Assembly (NCBI GenBank): GCA_047972265.1
Contig: JBKEAM010000112.1
Location: 8,573-72,572, forward strand
Length of the DNA stretch: 64,000 nt
Reading direction: 5' to 3'
Source of the DNA: JAAYCI01 sp047972265
Lineage (GTDB): Bacteria; Bacillota; Clostridia; Oscillospirales; Ruminococcaceae
Under the pieces are notes generated by a model. It had not been told where the DNA came from. It saw nothing but the letters and a program-made list of their open reading frames with translations, and searched no databases. The position numbers and the translations under genes are program-made. Of this stretch, positions 33,915-42,904 are shown in pieces; the stretch's first letter is position 1; every line of letters starts with the position of its first letter.

Positions 33915-35945
33915 ATGCGCTGGGAAGATAATATTCAATACCTAAAAGGCGTGGGCCCCCAGCGTGCCGCCCGCTTTGACAAGCTGGATATTCACACCAT
34001 TGGAAGCCTGCTGGAGTATTACCCCCGCGGCTATATAGATTATTCTCAGCCATTGCCGGTTTCTTCGGCTCCATACGATGTTGCCTGTGCCGTTCGCGCA
34101 GAGGTGCTGGAAATTACCCCGGCTCGCCGCATCTCTGGCGGGCGCAGCATGCTGCGCATTTTATGTGCGGACGCCACCGCCCGGCTTACCCTTGTTTTTT
34201 TTAACAACCCCTATGTGGCAAAAAAGCTGGTGCCCGGCAAAGAATATGTTTTTTACGGGCGAGTTGGCGGCGGGTTTACCGGGCGGGAAATGATATCCCC
34301 CACCTTTGTGCCCGCCGGTACAAAGGCACCCCTTACCCCCCTATACCCCCTTACGGCGGGGCTTGCCAACTTTGCGGTGGTAGACTGTGTTAAAAACGCC
34401 CTTGCCGCGGTGGACAATATACCAGACCCCCTGCCCCCTGCCCTGCTGCAAAAGTTTAAACTACCGGATAAGGCCAGCGCATTAAAGGGCATTCATTTTC
34501 CTAAAAGCAGCGAAGATATGTTGGCCGCCCGGCGCCGCCTGATTTTTGAAGAATTGTTTTTGCTGCAATTGGGTCTTTTACTGCTGCGCGGGCGAGAGGT
34601 TGCCGAAACAGGCGCGCCTATGCAAAAGGCAAACCTTGCCCCCTTTTTAAAAAGTCTGCCTTTTACCCCCACCGGGGCACAGGCACGCTCTATACAAGAA
34701 ATTTGCCAAGACATGGCCGCAAAAAACCCCATGAACCGCCTTTTGCAGGGGGATGTGGGCAGCGGTAAAACGCTGGTTGCCGCCGCCGGGGTTTACATGG
34801 CTGCCCAAAACGGATACCAAAGCGTATTAATGGCCCCCACCGAAATACTGGCGGCCCAGCATGCCGAAACACTGCAAAGCCTTTTGCAGCCGCTTGGCAT
34901 ACAGGTGGCCCTGCTTACCGGCAGTGTTAAGGGCAAGGCCCGCACCGCTGTTTTAAATGCCATAGAGGAGGGCAGCGCCCAGTTGATAGTGGGCACCCAC
35001 GCCGTGTTAAGCGGGCCGGTAACCTTTAAAAACCTTGGCCTTGCTGTTACAGACGAACAGCACCGCTTTGGCGTACGCCAACGGGGGCTGCTTGCCCAAA
35101 AAGCACACCGCCCCCACCTTTTGGTAATGAGCGCCACCCCCATACCCCGCACACTAGCCCTGCTGATGTTTGGAGATTTGGATATTTCGGTACTGGACGA
35201 AATGCCCCCCGGACGCACCCCTGTAAAAACCTATATGGTTTCTTCTAAACGGCGGGAGGATATGTTTGGCTTTTTAGAAAAGCAAATTGATGCCGGCCGG
35301 CAGGTTTTTATTGTGTGCCCTTTAATAGAGGAGGGCGAAACCGACCTACACGCCGCCACCGCGTACTTGGATGAAATAGCCCGCCCCCTGCTGCCCAAGG
35401 CACGGGTGGGGCTGATGCATGGCAAGATGAAAGCTGCGGATAAGGCCGACGCCATGCAGCGTTTTCGCACACACCAAACAGACGCGCTGGTTTCTACCAC
35501 GGTTATTGAGGTTGGCGTAGACGTGCCAAACGCCACGGTAATGGTAATTGAGGATGCCGAGCGGTACGGACTTTCGGCCCTGCACCAGTTGCGCGGACGC
35601 GTAGGGCGCGGCGCTGCCGAAAGTTACTGTTTTTTGGTAAGCGGCCATGCCGGAGAAAACGCAAAAAAGCGGCTGCAATTTTTGGCCCATACTGCCGATG
35701 GCTTTGAGGTTGCACAATTTGACCTTGAAAATCGTGGCCCCGGAGACTTTTTTGGCAGCCGTCAGCATGGCCTGCCCGTACTGCGTGTGGCAGACCTTGC
35801 CACCGATACCCGTGTACTAAAAGCTGCCCAAAGCGAAGCCATACAGCTGCTGAAAGAAGACCCCCTGCTAAATGAAGAACAGCACCTACCCTTGGCGAAA
35901 GCTGTAGAGCGCATGTTTGAGCAAAACGATCCTTCGATGAATTAA
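33915..35945 (+). CDS. recG: ATP-dependent DNA helicase RecG
   Basis: RecG remodels stalled replication forks and branched recombination intermediates. The 676-residue protein has the N-terminal wedge domain (NIQYLKGVGPQRAARFDKL), Walker A QGDVGSGKTLV, DEQH box VTDEQHRFGVRQR, motif III VMSATPIPRTLAL and motif VI HQLRGRVGRG. ATG 33915 follows AAAGGGG and gives the usual RecG N-terminus. Upstream in-frame codons lie in the leader. Its coding strand is notably C-rich. Confidence 0.97.
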   Translation: MRWEDNIQYLKGVGPQRAARFDKLDIHTIGSLLEYYPRGYIDYSQPLPVSSAPYDVACAVRAEVLEITPARRISGGRSMLRILCADATARLTLVFFNNPYVAKKLVPGKEYVFYGRVGGGFTGREMISPTFVPAGTKAPLTPLYPLTAGLANFAVVDCVKNALAAVDNIPDPLPPALLQKFKLPDKASALKGIHFPKSSEDMLAARRRLIFEELFLLQLGLLLLRGREVAETGAPMQKANLAPFLKSLPFTPTGAQARSIQEICQDMAAKNPMNRLLQGDVGSGKTLVAAAGVYMAAQNGYQSVLMAPTEILAAQHAETLQSLLQPLGIQVALLTGSVKGKARTAVLNAIEEGSAQLIVGTHAVLSGPVTFKNLGLAVTDEQHRFGVRQRGLLAQKAHRPHLLVMSATPIPRTLALLMFGDLDISVLDEMPPGRTPVKTYMVSSKRREDMFGFLEKQIDAGRQVFIVCPLIEEGETDLHAATAYLDEIARPLLPKARVGLMHGKMKAADKADAMQRFRTHQTDALVSTTVIEVGVDVPNATVMVIEDAERYGLSALHQLRGRVGRGAAESYCFLVSGHAGENAKKRLQFLAHTADGFEVAQFDLENRGPGDFFGSRQHGLPVLRVADLATDTRVLKAAQSEAIQLLKEDPLLNEEQHLPLAKAVERMFEQNDPSMN

Positions 35946-36046
35946 CGGCTTTTATTTTTATACACAGTAAGCAATAAACCCCTTTTATGTTTGTTTTGCG
36001 GCACCCCTACTTAATATGTCATTTTCACGCCCATTTCTCTAACTGG

Positions 36047-36055
36047 TGGTATAAT
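36047..36055 (+). promoter_or_regulatory. Extended -10 promoter of the EEP-family gene
   Basis: TGGTATAAT is a perfect extended -10. The -35 region is not recognisable. It lies about 105 bases ahead of the start codon at 36161. Confidence 0.5.
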
Positions 36056-36160
36056 AGATGTAAGAATTTAATCTTTTGTTTATTTAAGCTGTAAATATTT
36101 TACATTTGGCAAATAGTTTGCTTTGTTACAAATTGCAGGTAATTTTGGAGGACGTTTATA

Positions 36161-37267
36161 ATGAAAAAGATTTTGCTGCGTACCGGTATTGTATTGTTGT
36201 GCATTATTTTGGCATTGCTGCTTATTGTGGGCAGCTACATTGTGTACTTAGAAATACGGTATAAACGTATACAAGACCCCATGGCATTGGATATTACCCC
36301 GGGGGAAGGCACCAACCTGCTGCAAAGCGGGCAAACCTATACTGTACTAACATACAACGTAGGCTACGGCGCATTTAACCACGACTTTAGCTCATTTACA
36401 GATTCGGGCGTGATGGCCGACGGCACCCCTGTAAGTGGCGAATACACAAAGGCGCAAAGCCTTGAAATTGTAACCACCAATATTAGCGGCAGCGCCATGG
36501 TTACCTCGCAGTTATCTCCCGATTTTGCGCTTTTTCAGGAGGTAGACCGCAGCGGTGTGCGCTCTTTTAACATTGAAGAAAATGCTGTTTTGGCACAGGC
36601 CTTGCCGGGGTATTACTCTACCTTTGCCAAAAACTCTTACCCTGCAAACCTTGTGTATCCCCCAAGCGACCCCATTGGAGAGTTTGACTCGGGTCTGCTC
36701 ACCCTTTCTTCCTACTCTATTTCTTCGGCAGAGAGGCGCAGCTACCCGGTGGATACCAGCTTTATTACCAAGTTTTTTGATTTAGATCGCTGCTTTTCCA
36801 TCCAGCGTATCCCTGTAGAGGGCGGCAAAGAGCTGGTTTTAATCAACAGCCACATGTCTGCTTTTGACAAGGGCGGGGTATACCGCACCCTGCAAATGCA
36901 ACTGCTTACCTCTGTATTGGCCGAAGAATACGAAAAAGGGAACTGGGTAATAGCCGGAGGAGACTTTAACCACGCGCTTGGCAACAGCCTTACTTCTTTT
37001 CCCTCGGGCCAGCAGGTACCCGAGTGGATACACGAGTTTGACGAAAGCATGCTGCCCAGCGGATTTTCGGTAGTGGTTGCAGACAATGCAAACGCTGTAC
37101 CCAGCGTGCGCAGCGTGGATATGCCCTACATTGAGGGGATTAACTATACATCCATTGTAGATGGGTTTGTTGTTTCGGACAACATAAGCGCCATTGCCCA
37201 AAATGTGGATGTAAACTTTAAGTACAGTGACCATAACCCTGTACTGCTTACCTTTAGCTTACAATAA
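36161..37267 (+). CDS. Membrane-anchored endonuclease/exonuclease/phosphatase family protein
   Basis: The protein has 368 residues. An N-terminal helix (LLRTGIVLLCIILALLLIVG) exports or anchors it. The metal-dependent EEP fold is shown by TVLTYNVGYGAF, FALFQEVDRSG, LVLINSHMSAFD, VIAGGDFNHALG and the final KYSDHNPVLL. Family members cleave phosphodiesters in nucleic acids, sphingomyelin or inositol phosphates, and the sequence does not tell which. GGAGG precedes the start. The short alkyltransferase gene follows 46 bases later and is probably on the same message. Confidence 0.88.
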   Translation: MKKILLRTGIVLLCIILALLLIVGSYIVYLEIRYKRIQDPMALDITPGEGTNLLQSGQTYTVLTYNVGYGAFNHDFSSFTDSGVMADGTPVSGEYTKAQSLEIVTTNISGSAMVTSQLSPDFALFQEVDRSGVRSFNIEENAVLAQALPGYYSTFAKNSYPANLVYPPSDPIGEFDSGLLTLSSYSISSAERRSYPVDTSFITKFFDLDRCFSIQRIPVEGGKELVLINSHMSAFDKGGVYRTLQMQLLTSVLAEEYEKGNWVIAGGDFNHALGNSLTSFPSGQQVPEWIHEFDESMLPSGFSVVVADNANAVPSVRSVDMPYIEGINYTSIVDGFVVSDNISAIAQNVDVNFKYSDHNPVLLTFSLQ

Positions 37268-37313
37268 AAAACAGCCGCGCACTTACCCTGCGGCACTGTA
37301 TAAAGAGTAGTAT

Positions 37314-37649
37314 ATGTATAAAGATAATTTTTATGGCTTTGCCCAAGGTGCGGGTATTTCTATACCACAATTTGAGGCAAAGGTGTACGATGCTGTAAGG
37401 GCAATCCCCGCGGGAAAGGTTGCCAGCTATGGGCAGCTTGCCATACTGGCGGGATGCCCCGGACGGGCGCGCCACGCAGGTGCCGCGCTAAAGCACGCCC
37501 CACAAGGCCTGCCCTGCCATAGGGTGGTAAACAGCAGCGGACGCACTGCACCCGGATGGATAGAACAGGCTGACCTGTTAAAAAAAGAGGGCGTAACCTT
37601 TTTGCCCAGCGGCCGGGTAAACATGCGGGCACACCGCTGGATGCCATAG
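37314..37649 (+). CDS. Short O6-alkylguanine-DNA alkyltransferase (MGMT family)
   Basis: At 111 residues this is only the C-terminal DNA-binding domain of Ogt/MGMT: VYDAVRAIPAGKVASYGQLA, then GLPCHRVVNSSGRT with the acceptor cysteine in PCHRV. Alkyltransferase-like proteins that merely flag damage usually have Trp in place of that Cys, so this one could be an active suicide repair protein despite lacking the N-terminal domain. The ribosome site is weak. A bidirectional terminator follows. Confidence 0.9.
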   Translation: MYKDNFYGFAQGAGISIPQFEAKVYDAVRAIPAGKVASYGQLAILAGCPGRARHAGAALKHAPQGLPCHRVVNSSGRTAPGWIEQADLLKKEGVTFLPSGRVNMRAHRWMP

Positions 37650-37763
37650 AGATTTATAACCATCCCTTTATTGGTTTTCAGCCACCAAATAAAAATTTGT
37701 TTTGCTTTGGTCGCTTCTTTTTTAAACGCAAGCTTTTTTCTTTTACTTTTTTACACTTAAAAT

Positions 37764-37805
37764 AAAAACCAAGCCCCCGCTTTAAAAGGCGGGGGTTTGG
37801 TTTTT
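37764..37805. terminator. Bidirectional terminator between MGMT-like and amidase genes
   Basis: AAAAACCAAGCCCCCGC pairs with GGCGGGGGTTTGGTTTTT, with one G-T wobble, flanked by A and T tracts. It serves the plus-strand alkyltransferase gene and the minus-strand amidase gene that converge here. Confidence 0.9.
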
Positions 37806-40548
37806 ATGCTATCCAACCATCGGTGGTTGGCACCGTTTTTAACAATGCATCGGCAGAGGCCAGCGCCGCGGCATAAATGCCGTCTGTACTGGTAATATCT
37901 TCAAACTCTGTGGGGCTATATACAAAGCCGTACTCAAACAAAACCGAGGGACAGATGTTTGTGCGGGTGAGGTTATAGTAGCTCCACTTTATTCCGCGGC
38001 TTATATCGCGGCCGGTGGCCTGGCCTACTTCATCCAACAGGTTTTGTGCAAAGGTGGCAGAAACCGGAAGCCCCGATGGCGCATAATAGTATGCGGTAGA
38101 GCCCATTACGCTGTTTAAGTCTTGGTCTGGCTCGGCCGCATTATGGTGTACCCACAACACAAAATCGGGTTTTTGCTCGGCCATGCTTGGAAAAATACTC
38201 ATCGAATCAACCGTAGAGTCATCAGTTCGGGTCATAATCACTTCGGCACCCATTTGCTCTAACCGGTGGGCAATGGCCTGCGCCAGCACAAGGTTAATAT
38301 GCTTTTCGTTGGGGCCGTCGTTCCATAGCAGGCCGGGGGTGCCAATGTCATCTCCGCCATGCCCCGCACTTACCATTACGGTTATCCCCTCCAGCGGTTT
38401 GCCGGGGGTGGTACTTTGCACCGGTACCCGTTTAAAAAATACCTGCGTGGTTCCGTTTTCGTAGCTTATTTGGTAACCCCATACGGGGTTTAGGTTAAGT
38501 GTAAGCTCTACCCCGCCCTCTATTTGCTGCACCGATACGCTTTTTACATACTTACTGCTAAATCCGCCCTCGGGCAGGGTAAAGGTGGTATCGTACATAG
38601 TAAGTTTAAGAGAATGCTCGGTGGTGGTATCGTACTTATTATAAACAACGGGGGTACCGCTGCCCTCAAACACCACCGTTTCACCGCCGTCGGTTTCGGT
38701 GGCAGAAAGGCCAGTAAAAACAGACTTTCCATCGCCGGACACCCATTCTACCGCGGTGGCACGCACATAGTCTCCGCTTGCCAGCTTATAGGCCCAGGTG
38801 CGGGTGGTGCTGTTGCTTTTAAACTGGATGCTCTCTGTAACCACGGCAACGCCGCCCTGCACCAGTGTTTCGTTTATAGCGCCCACATTGGTATAATCGG
38901 TAAGAGCACTGGCAATAATCCCCTTTACACGCACGGCCTGCCCGGGCTGGGCTTCTTTTGTTCCGTCATCTTTTACCACCGGGGTGGTGGTAGAACCGCC
39001 CGAGGGTTCGGGCTTTGTAAAGGTAAGGGTATGGGTTTCGGCTCCGTTGGTAAAGGTATACACATTGCTGCCCGTAACCACCGGCACCACCACGCCAAAG
39101 GTCCCCTCTGTGCCGGTTCTTTCTACCGGTGTGCCATTCATCAGCAGCTCTTGCTCGGGATCACTTGTGCCCATAATATAAATATTGGCGCTGGATACCT
39201 TTTGCCCCTCTACCGGGTAGGTAACATTTAGGGTTTGGGGTATTTCAAAACCAAGGGGCAGGACATCGGGCACTTGATCAAGCGTTGTTGCCAAAAGGGC
39301 CACCGCTCCCTCATCTTGTTTTGCTTTTGCATAATCTGCCAACAAGGTGCCGCCATACTGCTTTGAAGCAGCGGTAAACAATACCTGTGCCGGGTTTTCT
39401 ACTTCGGCCGTAACAATTAAACTTGCGCCAATATTGCGCCAGCTATCCAGCTTTGCGGCAAGCCCTGCTTCTGCCTGTATTTGAGGCATTATATATTTTA
39501 CCAGCCCCTGCCCAGCCAATGTTTGGGCCAGCGCGGGGGTTACCAGTGCCGTATCATCATCGGCAAAGCCCAGCGCAAGGGTAGTGGCGTACTCGTTTTT
39601 TTGCCACTCGGCAGATACATCCCCAACCAAATTTACAAGGGCGGGCTCCCATGTGGCGGCGTCGCTGCTTGTTGCACCGTCTAGCCCCTCCAGCAATATG
39701 GCCGCCACCGGGTAGCGACGCGGAATACGCGAAAGGCTTTGGGTTAACAGCTTTGTATATTCTTCGTTTGTAATATCAAGCGTGGTTGCAGATGCACCAC
39801 CGCTGTTTTTAACAATATCGGCTACTTTCCCGCTCATATCGGAGGAATAGCCCCCGGCAGACAGCGGGTTGATGGCAAGCCATATTTGTACGCCTTTACC
39901 GTCTGCAGCACTGCACAGCAGGGCCAGAGGGTCTGCGTGATTAAACAGGTTATCGTCTATGGTTACGCGGCTGTCCATAGGGAAATTGCTGTCTTTCCAA
40001 AAAACAGAAAGATCACTTTTACCCGTATACACTATGGTATTGTAGCCGCCTGCCACCGCATACTCTACTGCGCTTTGGTAATAGGCCTTTAACGCGTCTT
40101 TATCGGTGGATTGCTCTATAGGATCCAGCCGCAGGGCTTTTACCTGCTGGCCATCTACAATATAGGGTTGAGGTGCGCCGGTAAGGGCAGGCAATATTTC
40201 ATCTCCCCACATAAGGTAGGTAAGCCCCGCACCGCCGCCAAGCACCAGGGCCAATATAAGTACCAGGGCAATTATGCCGCCGCGTTTTTTCTTTTTTTTG
40301 CGGGGCGGGGGCATTTTACTCTCTGGCCTATTGCCCTGCGCACGCCTTGCTTCGCCCTGCGCAGGTGCAGAATATTGCTGCCCCTGCCCTGCCGGCCGGG
40401 GAGAACGGGGGGCACTATTGCCTGCAGAGGAATAGCCCTGCTCTTGGCGCCCCTGCCCTGCCCTGTACAGCCTTTGCTGTTGTTGCTGGGGCGATAACGC
40501 CGGCCCTTTTTGCGGGGGTGTTTGCCCACCGTTTTTTTTGTCGTCCAT
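37804..40548 (-). CDS. Multidomain N-acetylmuramoyl-L-alanine amidase (Amidase_3)
   Basis: The protein has 914 residues. A 90-residue low-complexity, basic cytoplasmic head rich in Gln/Pro/Arg precedes one helix (IIALVLILALVLGGGAGLTY). Outside come a TIM-barrel-like glycoside-hydrolase-type region (about residues 130-420: LRLDPIEQS, YNTIVYTGK, VQIWLAINP), an Ig-like domain (VEGQKVSSANIYIMG), an SH3-like segment and a C-terminal Amidase_3 domain. Its zinc ligands are in VSAGHGGDD, the Glu of NEKHINLVLAQ and VHHNAAEPD. It cleaves the peptide stem from muramic acid in peptidoglycan. AGGGGAGG precedes the start. Confidence 0.9.
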   Translation of the reverse strand: MDDKKNGGQTPPQKGPALSPQQQQQRLYRAGQGRQEQGYSSAGNSAPRSPRPAGQGQQYSAPAQGEARRAQGNRPESKMPPPRKKKKKRGGIIALVLILALVLGGGAGLTYLMWGDEILPALTGAPQPYIVDGQQVKALRLDPIEQSTDKDALKAYYQSAVEYAVAGGYNTIVYTGKSDLSVFWKDSNFPMDSRVTIDDNLFNHADPLALLCSAADGKGVQIWLAINPLSAGGYSSDMSGKVADIVKNSGGASATTLDITNEEYTKLLTQSLSRIPRRYPVAAILLEGLDGATSSDAATWEPALVNLVGDVSAEWQKNEYATTLALGFADDDTALVTPALAQTLAGQGLVKYIMPQIQAEAGLAAKLDSWRNIGASLIVTAEVENPAQVLFTAASKQYGGTLLADYAKAKQDEGAVALLATTLDQVPDVLPLGFEIPQTLNVTYPVEGQKVSSANIYIMGTSDPEQELLMNGTPVERTGTEGTFGVVVPVVTGSNVYTFTNGAETHTLTFTKPEPSGGSTTTPVVKDDGTKEAQPGQAVRVKGIIASALTDYTNVGAINETLVQGGVAVVTESIQFKSNSTTRTWAYKLASGDYVRATAVEWVSGDGKSVFTGLSATETDGGETVVFEGSGTPVVYNKYDTTTEHSLKLTMYDTTFTLPEGGFSSKYVKSVSVQQIEGGVELTLNLNPVWGYQISYENGTTQVFFKRVPVQSTTPGKPLEGITVMVSAGHGGDDIGTPGLLWNDGPNEKHINLVLAQAIAHRLEQMGAEVIMTRTDDSTVDSMSIFPSMAEQKPDFVLWVHHNAAEPDQDLNSVMGSTAYYYAPSGLPVSATFAQNLLDEVGQATGRDISRGIKWSYYNLTRTNICPSVLFEYGFVYSPTEFEDITSTDGIYAAALASADALLKTVPTTDGWIA

Positions 40549-40627
40549 CCGTATGCCTCCCCTTTAAAAGCAAGCATGCTTTTATGGTTTTTGTAGTAAA
40601 AATATACTTTTAACGGCCAAAGCCATT

Positions 40628-40717
40628 GTTTACCGCAAGCAACGGTAAACGGTTAAAATATCTTACCATTTTACTGTTATTAAAGCCCAGTTTACCTGCC
40701 ATTATATCATGTTTACC
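40628..40717 (-). promoter_or_regulatory. Amidase promoter with four GTTTACC/GGTAAAC motifs
   Basis: On the minus strand TGATATAAT (40701-40709) is an extended -10 for the amidase. Around it lie GTTTACC at 40690-40696 and 40711-40717, and a perfect inverted repeat GTTTACCG/CGGTAAAC at 40628-40650 with a 7-base spacer. The arrangement looks like binding sites for an unidentified regulator. Confidence 0.45.
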
Positions 40718-40765
40718 CCTGCATAACATCTAAATTACCTTTAAATTTATGAACAGAACGTAAAA

Positions 40766-40804
40766 AAACAGCCGCTGTTCCCCATACAAAGGCAGCGGCT
40801 GTTT
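40766..40804 (-). terminator. Terminator of the superoxide reductase gene
   Basis: AAACAGCCGCTG and CAGCGGCTGTTT form a perfect 12-bp stem with flanking A and T tracts, just past the stop on the minus strand. Confidence 0.9.
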
Positions 40805-40813
40805 GTTTTAAAA

Positions 40814-41257
40814 TTATTCGGCCGGGTCTACACAGCCCTCTGTAAATTCAGGAGAGCAGGCAACCTCGGGTGATGCAAACGAGAGGCCCAAAACAGGTTC
40901 TTTTGCTTTCCACAAGCCGTGCAGGTTGCAGTAAGCATATACTTCTTCAACTTCGTCGGGCTGGATGGGGAACTTTACCTCGGGCTCATCACCCGGATTT
41001 AGTTTGCAGTAGTTGGCACCGTAAGAGGTTTTAATACATACCCATTCAATATAATGTTCTTCCAGCATGGGGTGTGGCACGCTGCCAACACGAACCACTA
41101 CAAGGCCATCTTCTACAGTAACAACCGGTACATGCTTTTCGCCTGCGGCATCGGTAGAGTTTGGCTTTAGCAGCTCCACACCCTCTACCTTGCACAAATC
41201 GCCGCTCATTTCCATTACAACAGCATCCCCGTTAATACATTTATAAAAGTTGATCAT
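40814..41257 (-). CDS. Superoxide reductase (neelaredoxin/desulfoferrodoxin type)
   Basis: The protein has 147 residues from ATG 41257, with GGAGGG upstream. The iron-site residues are visible: EKHVPVV, HPMLEEHYIEW and CNLHGLW, which give the four His and one Cys of the SOR centre. It reduces superoxide to peroxide without making oxygen, a typical defence of strict anaerobes. The N-terminal rubredoxin-like CxxC domain of full desulfoferrodoxin is absent, but about 35 residues (FYKCINGDAVVMEMSGDLCK) are related in length to a degenerate version. An extra C-terminal tail follows the HGLW motif. Confidence 0.9.
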   Translation of the reverse strand: MINFYKCINGDAVVMEMSGDLCKVEGVELLKPNSTDAAGEKHVPVVTVEDGLVVVRVGSVPHPMLEEHYIEWVCIKTSYGANYCKLNPGDEPEVKFPIQPDEVEEVYAYCNLHGLWKAKEPVLGLSFASPEVACSPEFTEGCVDPAE

Positions 41258-41321
41258 TTTAAAGAACCCTCCCTTATAATAGGCATCCGCAAAAAAATGC
41301 GAGCCAAATTTACTTGTATTT

Positions 41322-41350
41322 ATTATAACGCAATCCATAAATGGATGCAA
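41322..41350 (-). promoter_or_regulatory. Promoter and operator-like palindrome of superoxide reductase
   Basis: On the minus strand TTGCAT, 17 bases, TATAAT. The spacer contains the palindrome ATCCAT-2-ATGGAT at 41333-41346. A repressor bound there would block RNA polymerase. Confidence 0.55.
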
Positions 41351-41505
41351 AATTTGTTTTGATTTTTATCCAATTTAAGATCATTTTTACAAATATCCAT
41401 CGTAAACTTTAAAAACCGACACTGTTTAAAGAGGTGAGGTCAATTTTACAAAAGCAAAATTTTCTTTTTACTTTTTAATACAGGGACGGCATATTTTTAA
41501 AAAGG

Positions 41506-41514
41506 TGCTATAAT
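41506..41514 (+). promoter_or_regulatory. Extended -10 promoter of the LutC-like gene
   Basis: TGCTATAAT, an extended -10, 59 bases ahead of the start codon. No convincing -35 was found. Confidence 0.5.
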
Positions 41515-41572
41515 AGGGCTGGGCAGCGCACAAGCGTTTTGCCATACAAATACATACATCGGGGGATTGTTT

Positions 41573-42205
41573 ATGAACGAGCATCTTCGGTTTTCTCAAA
41601 CAAAACGGCTGGAACTTGTACAAAAGGCATTGCAGGCAAACCGGATGGGCGCACACGTAGTGCAAACCGCCGCCGAAGTACCCGCCCTGCTGCAAAGTAT
41701 GTTGCAAGAGGGAGAAACCGTAAGCTTTGGGGGAAGTGTTACCTTGGAGGAATGCGGTGCGTTTAAGCTGCTGCGCAGCGGACGCTATAACCTGCTGGAC
41801 AGAGAAGCACCCGGCGCAGATAAGCCCGCTATATTTAGGCAAAGCTTTTATGCCGATACCTACCTTGCCTCGGCCAATGCCATTACCCAAAGCGGGCACA
41901 TTTACGAAATAGATGGCAACGGCAACCGTGTGGCCGCCCTTGCCTATGGCCCCGCACGGGTAATACTGGTAGCGGGACGAAACAAGATTGTGGCAGATAT
42001 AGAGGCTGCCCGCCAGCGCAACGTGCTAATATCGGGCCCTGCAAATGCCCACCGTGTAGGCGCTAAAACCCCCTGCATTACCACCGGACTTTGTGCAGAC
42101 TGCAAAAGCCCCGGCCGCATTTGCTGCACCGAGCTTATTATAAAACAGCAGCAAATACAGGGACGCATACAGGTAATTTTAGTAAACGAAGAACTTGGGT
42201 TTTAG
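41573..42205 (+). CDS. LutC/YkgG-family (DUF162) lactate-utilisation-like protein
   Basis: The protein has 210 residues from ATG 41573. RMGAHVVQTAAEVPALLQSM, TVSFGGSVTLEE, YLASANAITQSGHIYEIDGNGNR (in two pieces) and LVAGRNKIVADIEAA identify the DUF162 fold. The end carries TGLCADCKSPGRICCTE, a four-cysteine group seen in the stand-alone anaerobe version. LutC is part of the LutABC L-lactate oxidation complex, but lutA and lutB are not adjacent, so the role is open. The gene is a single unit with its own promoter and terminator. Confidence 0.87.
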   Translation: MNEHLRFSQTKRLELVQKALQANRMGAHVVQTAAEVPALLQSMLQEGETVSFGGSVTLEECGAFKLLRSGRYNLLDREAPGADKPAIFRQSFYADTYLASANAITQSGHIYEIDGNGNRVAALAYGPARVILVAGRNKIVADIEAARQRNVLISGPANAHRVGAKTPCITTGLCADCKSPGRICCTELIIKQQQIQGRIQVILVNEELGF

Positions 42206-42225
42206 CCCAAAAATATACTCGCTAA

Positions 42226-42258
42226 AAAAAGCAGGCAGAATGATTCTGCCTGCTTTTG
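42226..42258. terminator. Terminator between LutC-like and YcxB-like genes
   Basis: AAAAAGCAGGCAGAA and TTCTGCCTGCTTTT form a perfect stem with a very small loop and T tracts on both strands, serving the two converging genes. Confidence 0.9.
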
Positions 42259-42271
42259 CATTTTTATTTTG

Positions 42272-42814
42272 CTAAATATTTTGTTGAACATTTGCCTTGC
42301 TGGATAGTTGCTGCAAAAATAGGTTTTTTTCTTGTTGACTTGCAAAGGCAACAAAGGGCACAATAATAGCGCTGATGGCCCCTATATAAATATACAGGTG
42401 CTGGCTATCCTCTTCGATTCGTTCTACCGCTATATACTTTGTTTCGGAAGTTCCGGTTTCTTTTTGCAGATGAATTGTATCTTGCCCTAAAACAAGATGT
42501 ACCGGGCCCTCAAATTCGCTTTTTTCGCGTTTTTCCAGCATCTTTTTGATATTTTTTACCAGTAGAAAATTGTAAAACCGTGGCAGAAAAATAATCCAAA
42601 CTATGCCAATTGCCAGTGCTGGCACAATAGAAATGATGGTTGTAACCACACCGGAGTGATTGGTTAAAAGAGTTAACACCATCATAAGCGCCGCCGCAAC
42701 TGGCAAAAGTATCCGCAAAAAATTTATTCGCTTTTTAGAGGCCGAATCGTTGTTGGCATGGTGCAGGTTAAAGGCAATATAGTCATCCCGCGTTAAGGTA
42801 TAATTTAGCTCCAT
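42272..42814 (-). CDS. YcxB-like membrane protein
   Basis: The protein has 180 residues from ATG 42814, after GGGGGA. The start MELNYTLTRDDYIAFNLHHA, two adjacent helices (FLRILLPVAAALMMVLTLL; IISIVPALAIGIVWIIFL) and a C-terminal domain ending with IEEDSQHLYIYIGAISAIIVP... match YcxB-like proteins, whose function is unknown. It is a single-gene unit. Confidence 0.75.
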   Translation of the reverse strand: MELNYTLTRDDYIAFNLHHANNDSASKKRINFLRILLPVAAALMMVLTLLTNHSGVVTTIISIVPALAIGIVWIIFLPRFYNFLLVKNIKKMLEKREKSEFEGPVHLVLGQDTIHLQKETGTSETKYIAVERIEEDSQHLYIYIGAISAIIVPFVAFASQQEKNLFLQQLSSKANVQQNI

Positions 42815-42904
42815 TTTATCCCCCATATTTTTACTTATCACATTTTGCTTTGCATTTTTATTATACCCTATACCGCACTTTTAATCTTGTTTATTTTACA
42901 AAGC

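Noticed and set aside
37314..37649. Truncated pseudogene of a full-length alkyltransferase
   Set aside because: The frame is intact, the PCHRV acceptor site is kept, and short single-domain forms are known in the family. No remnant of an N-terminal domain lies upstream.
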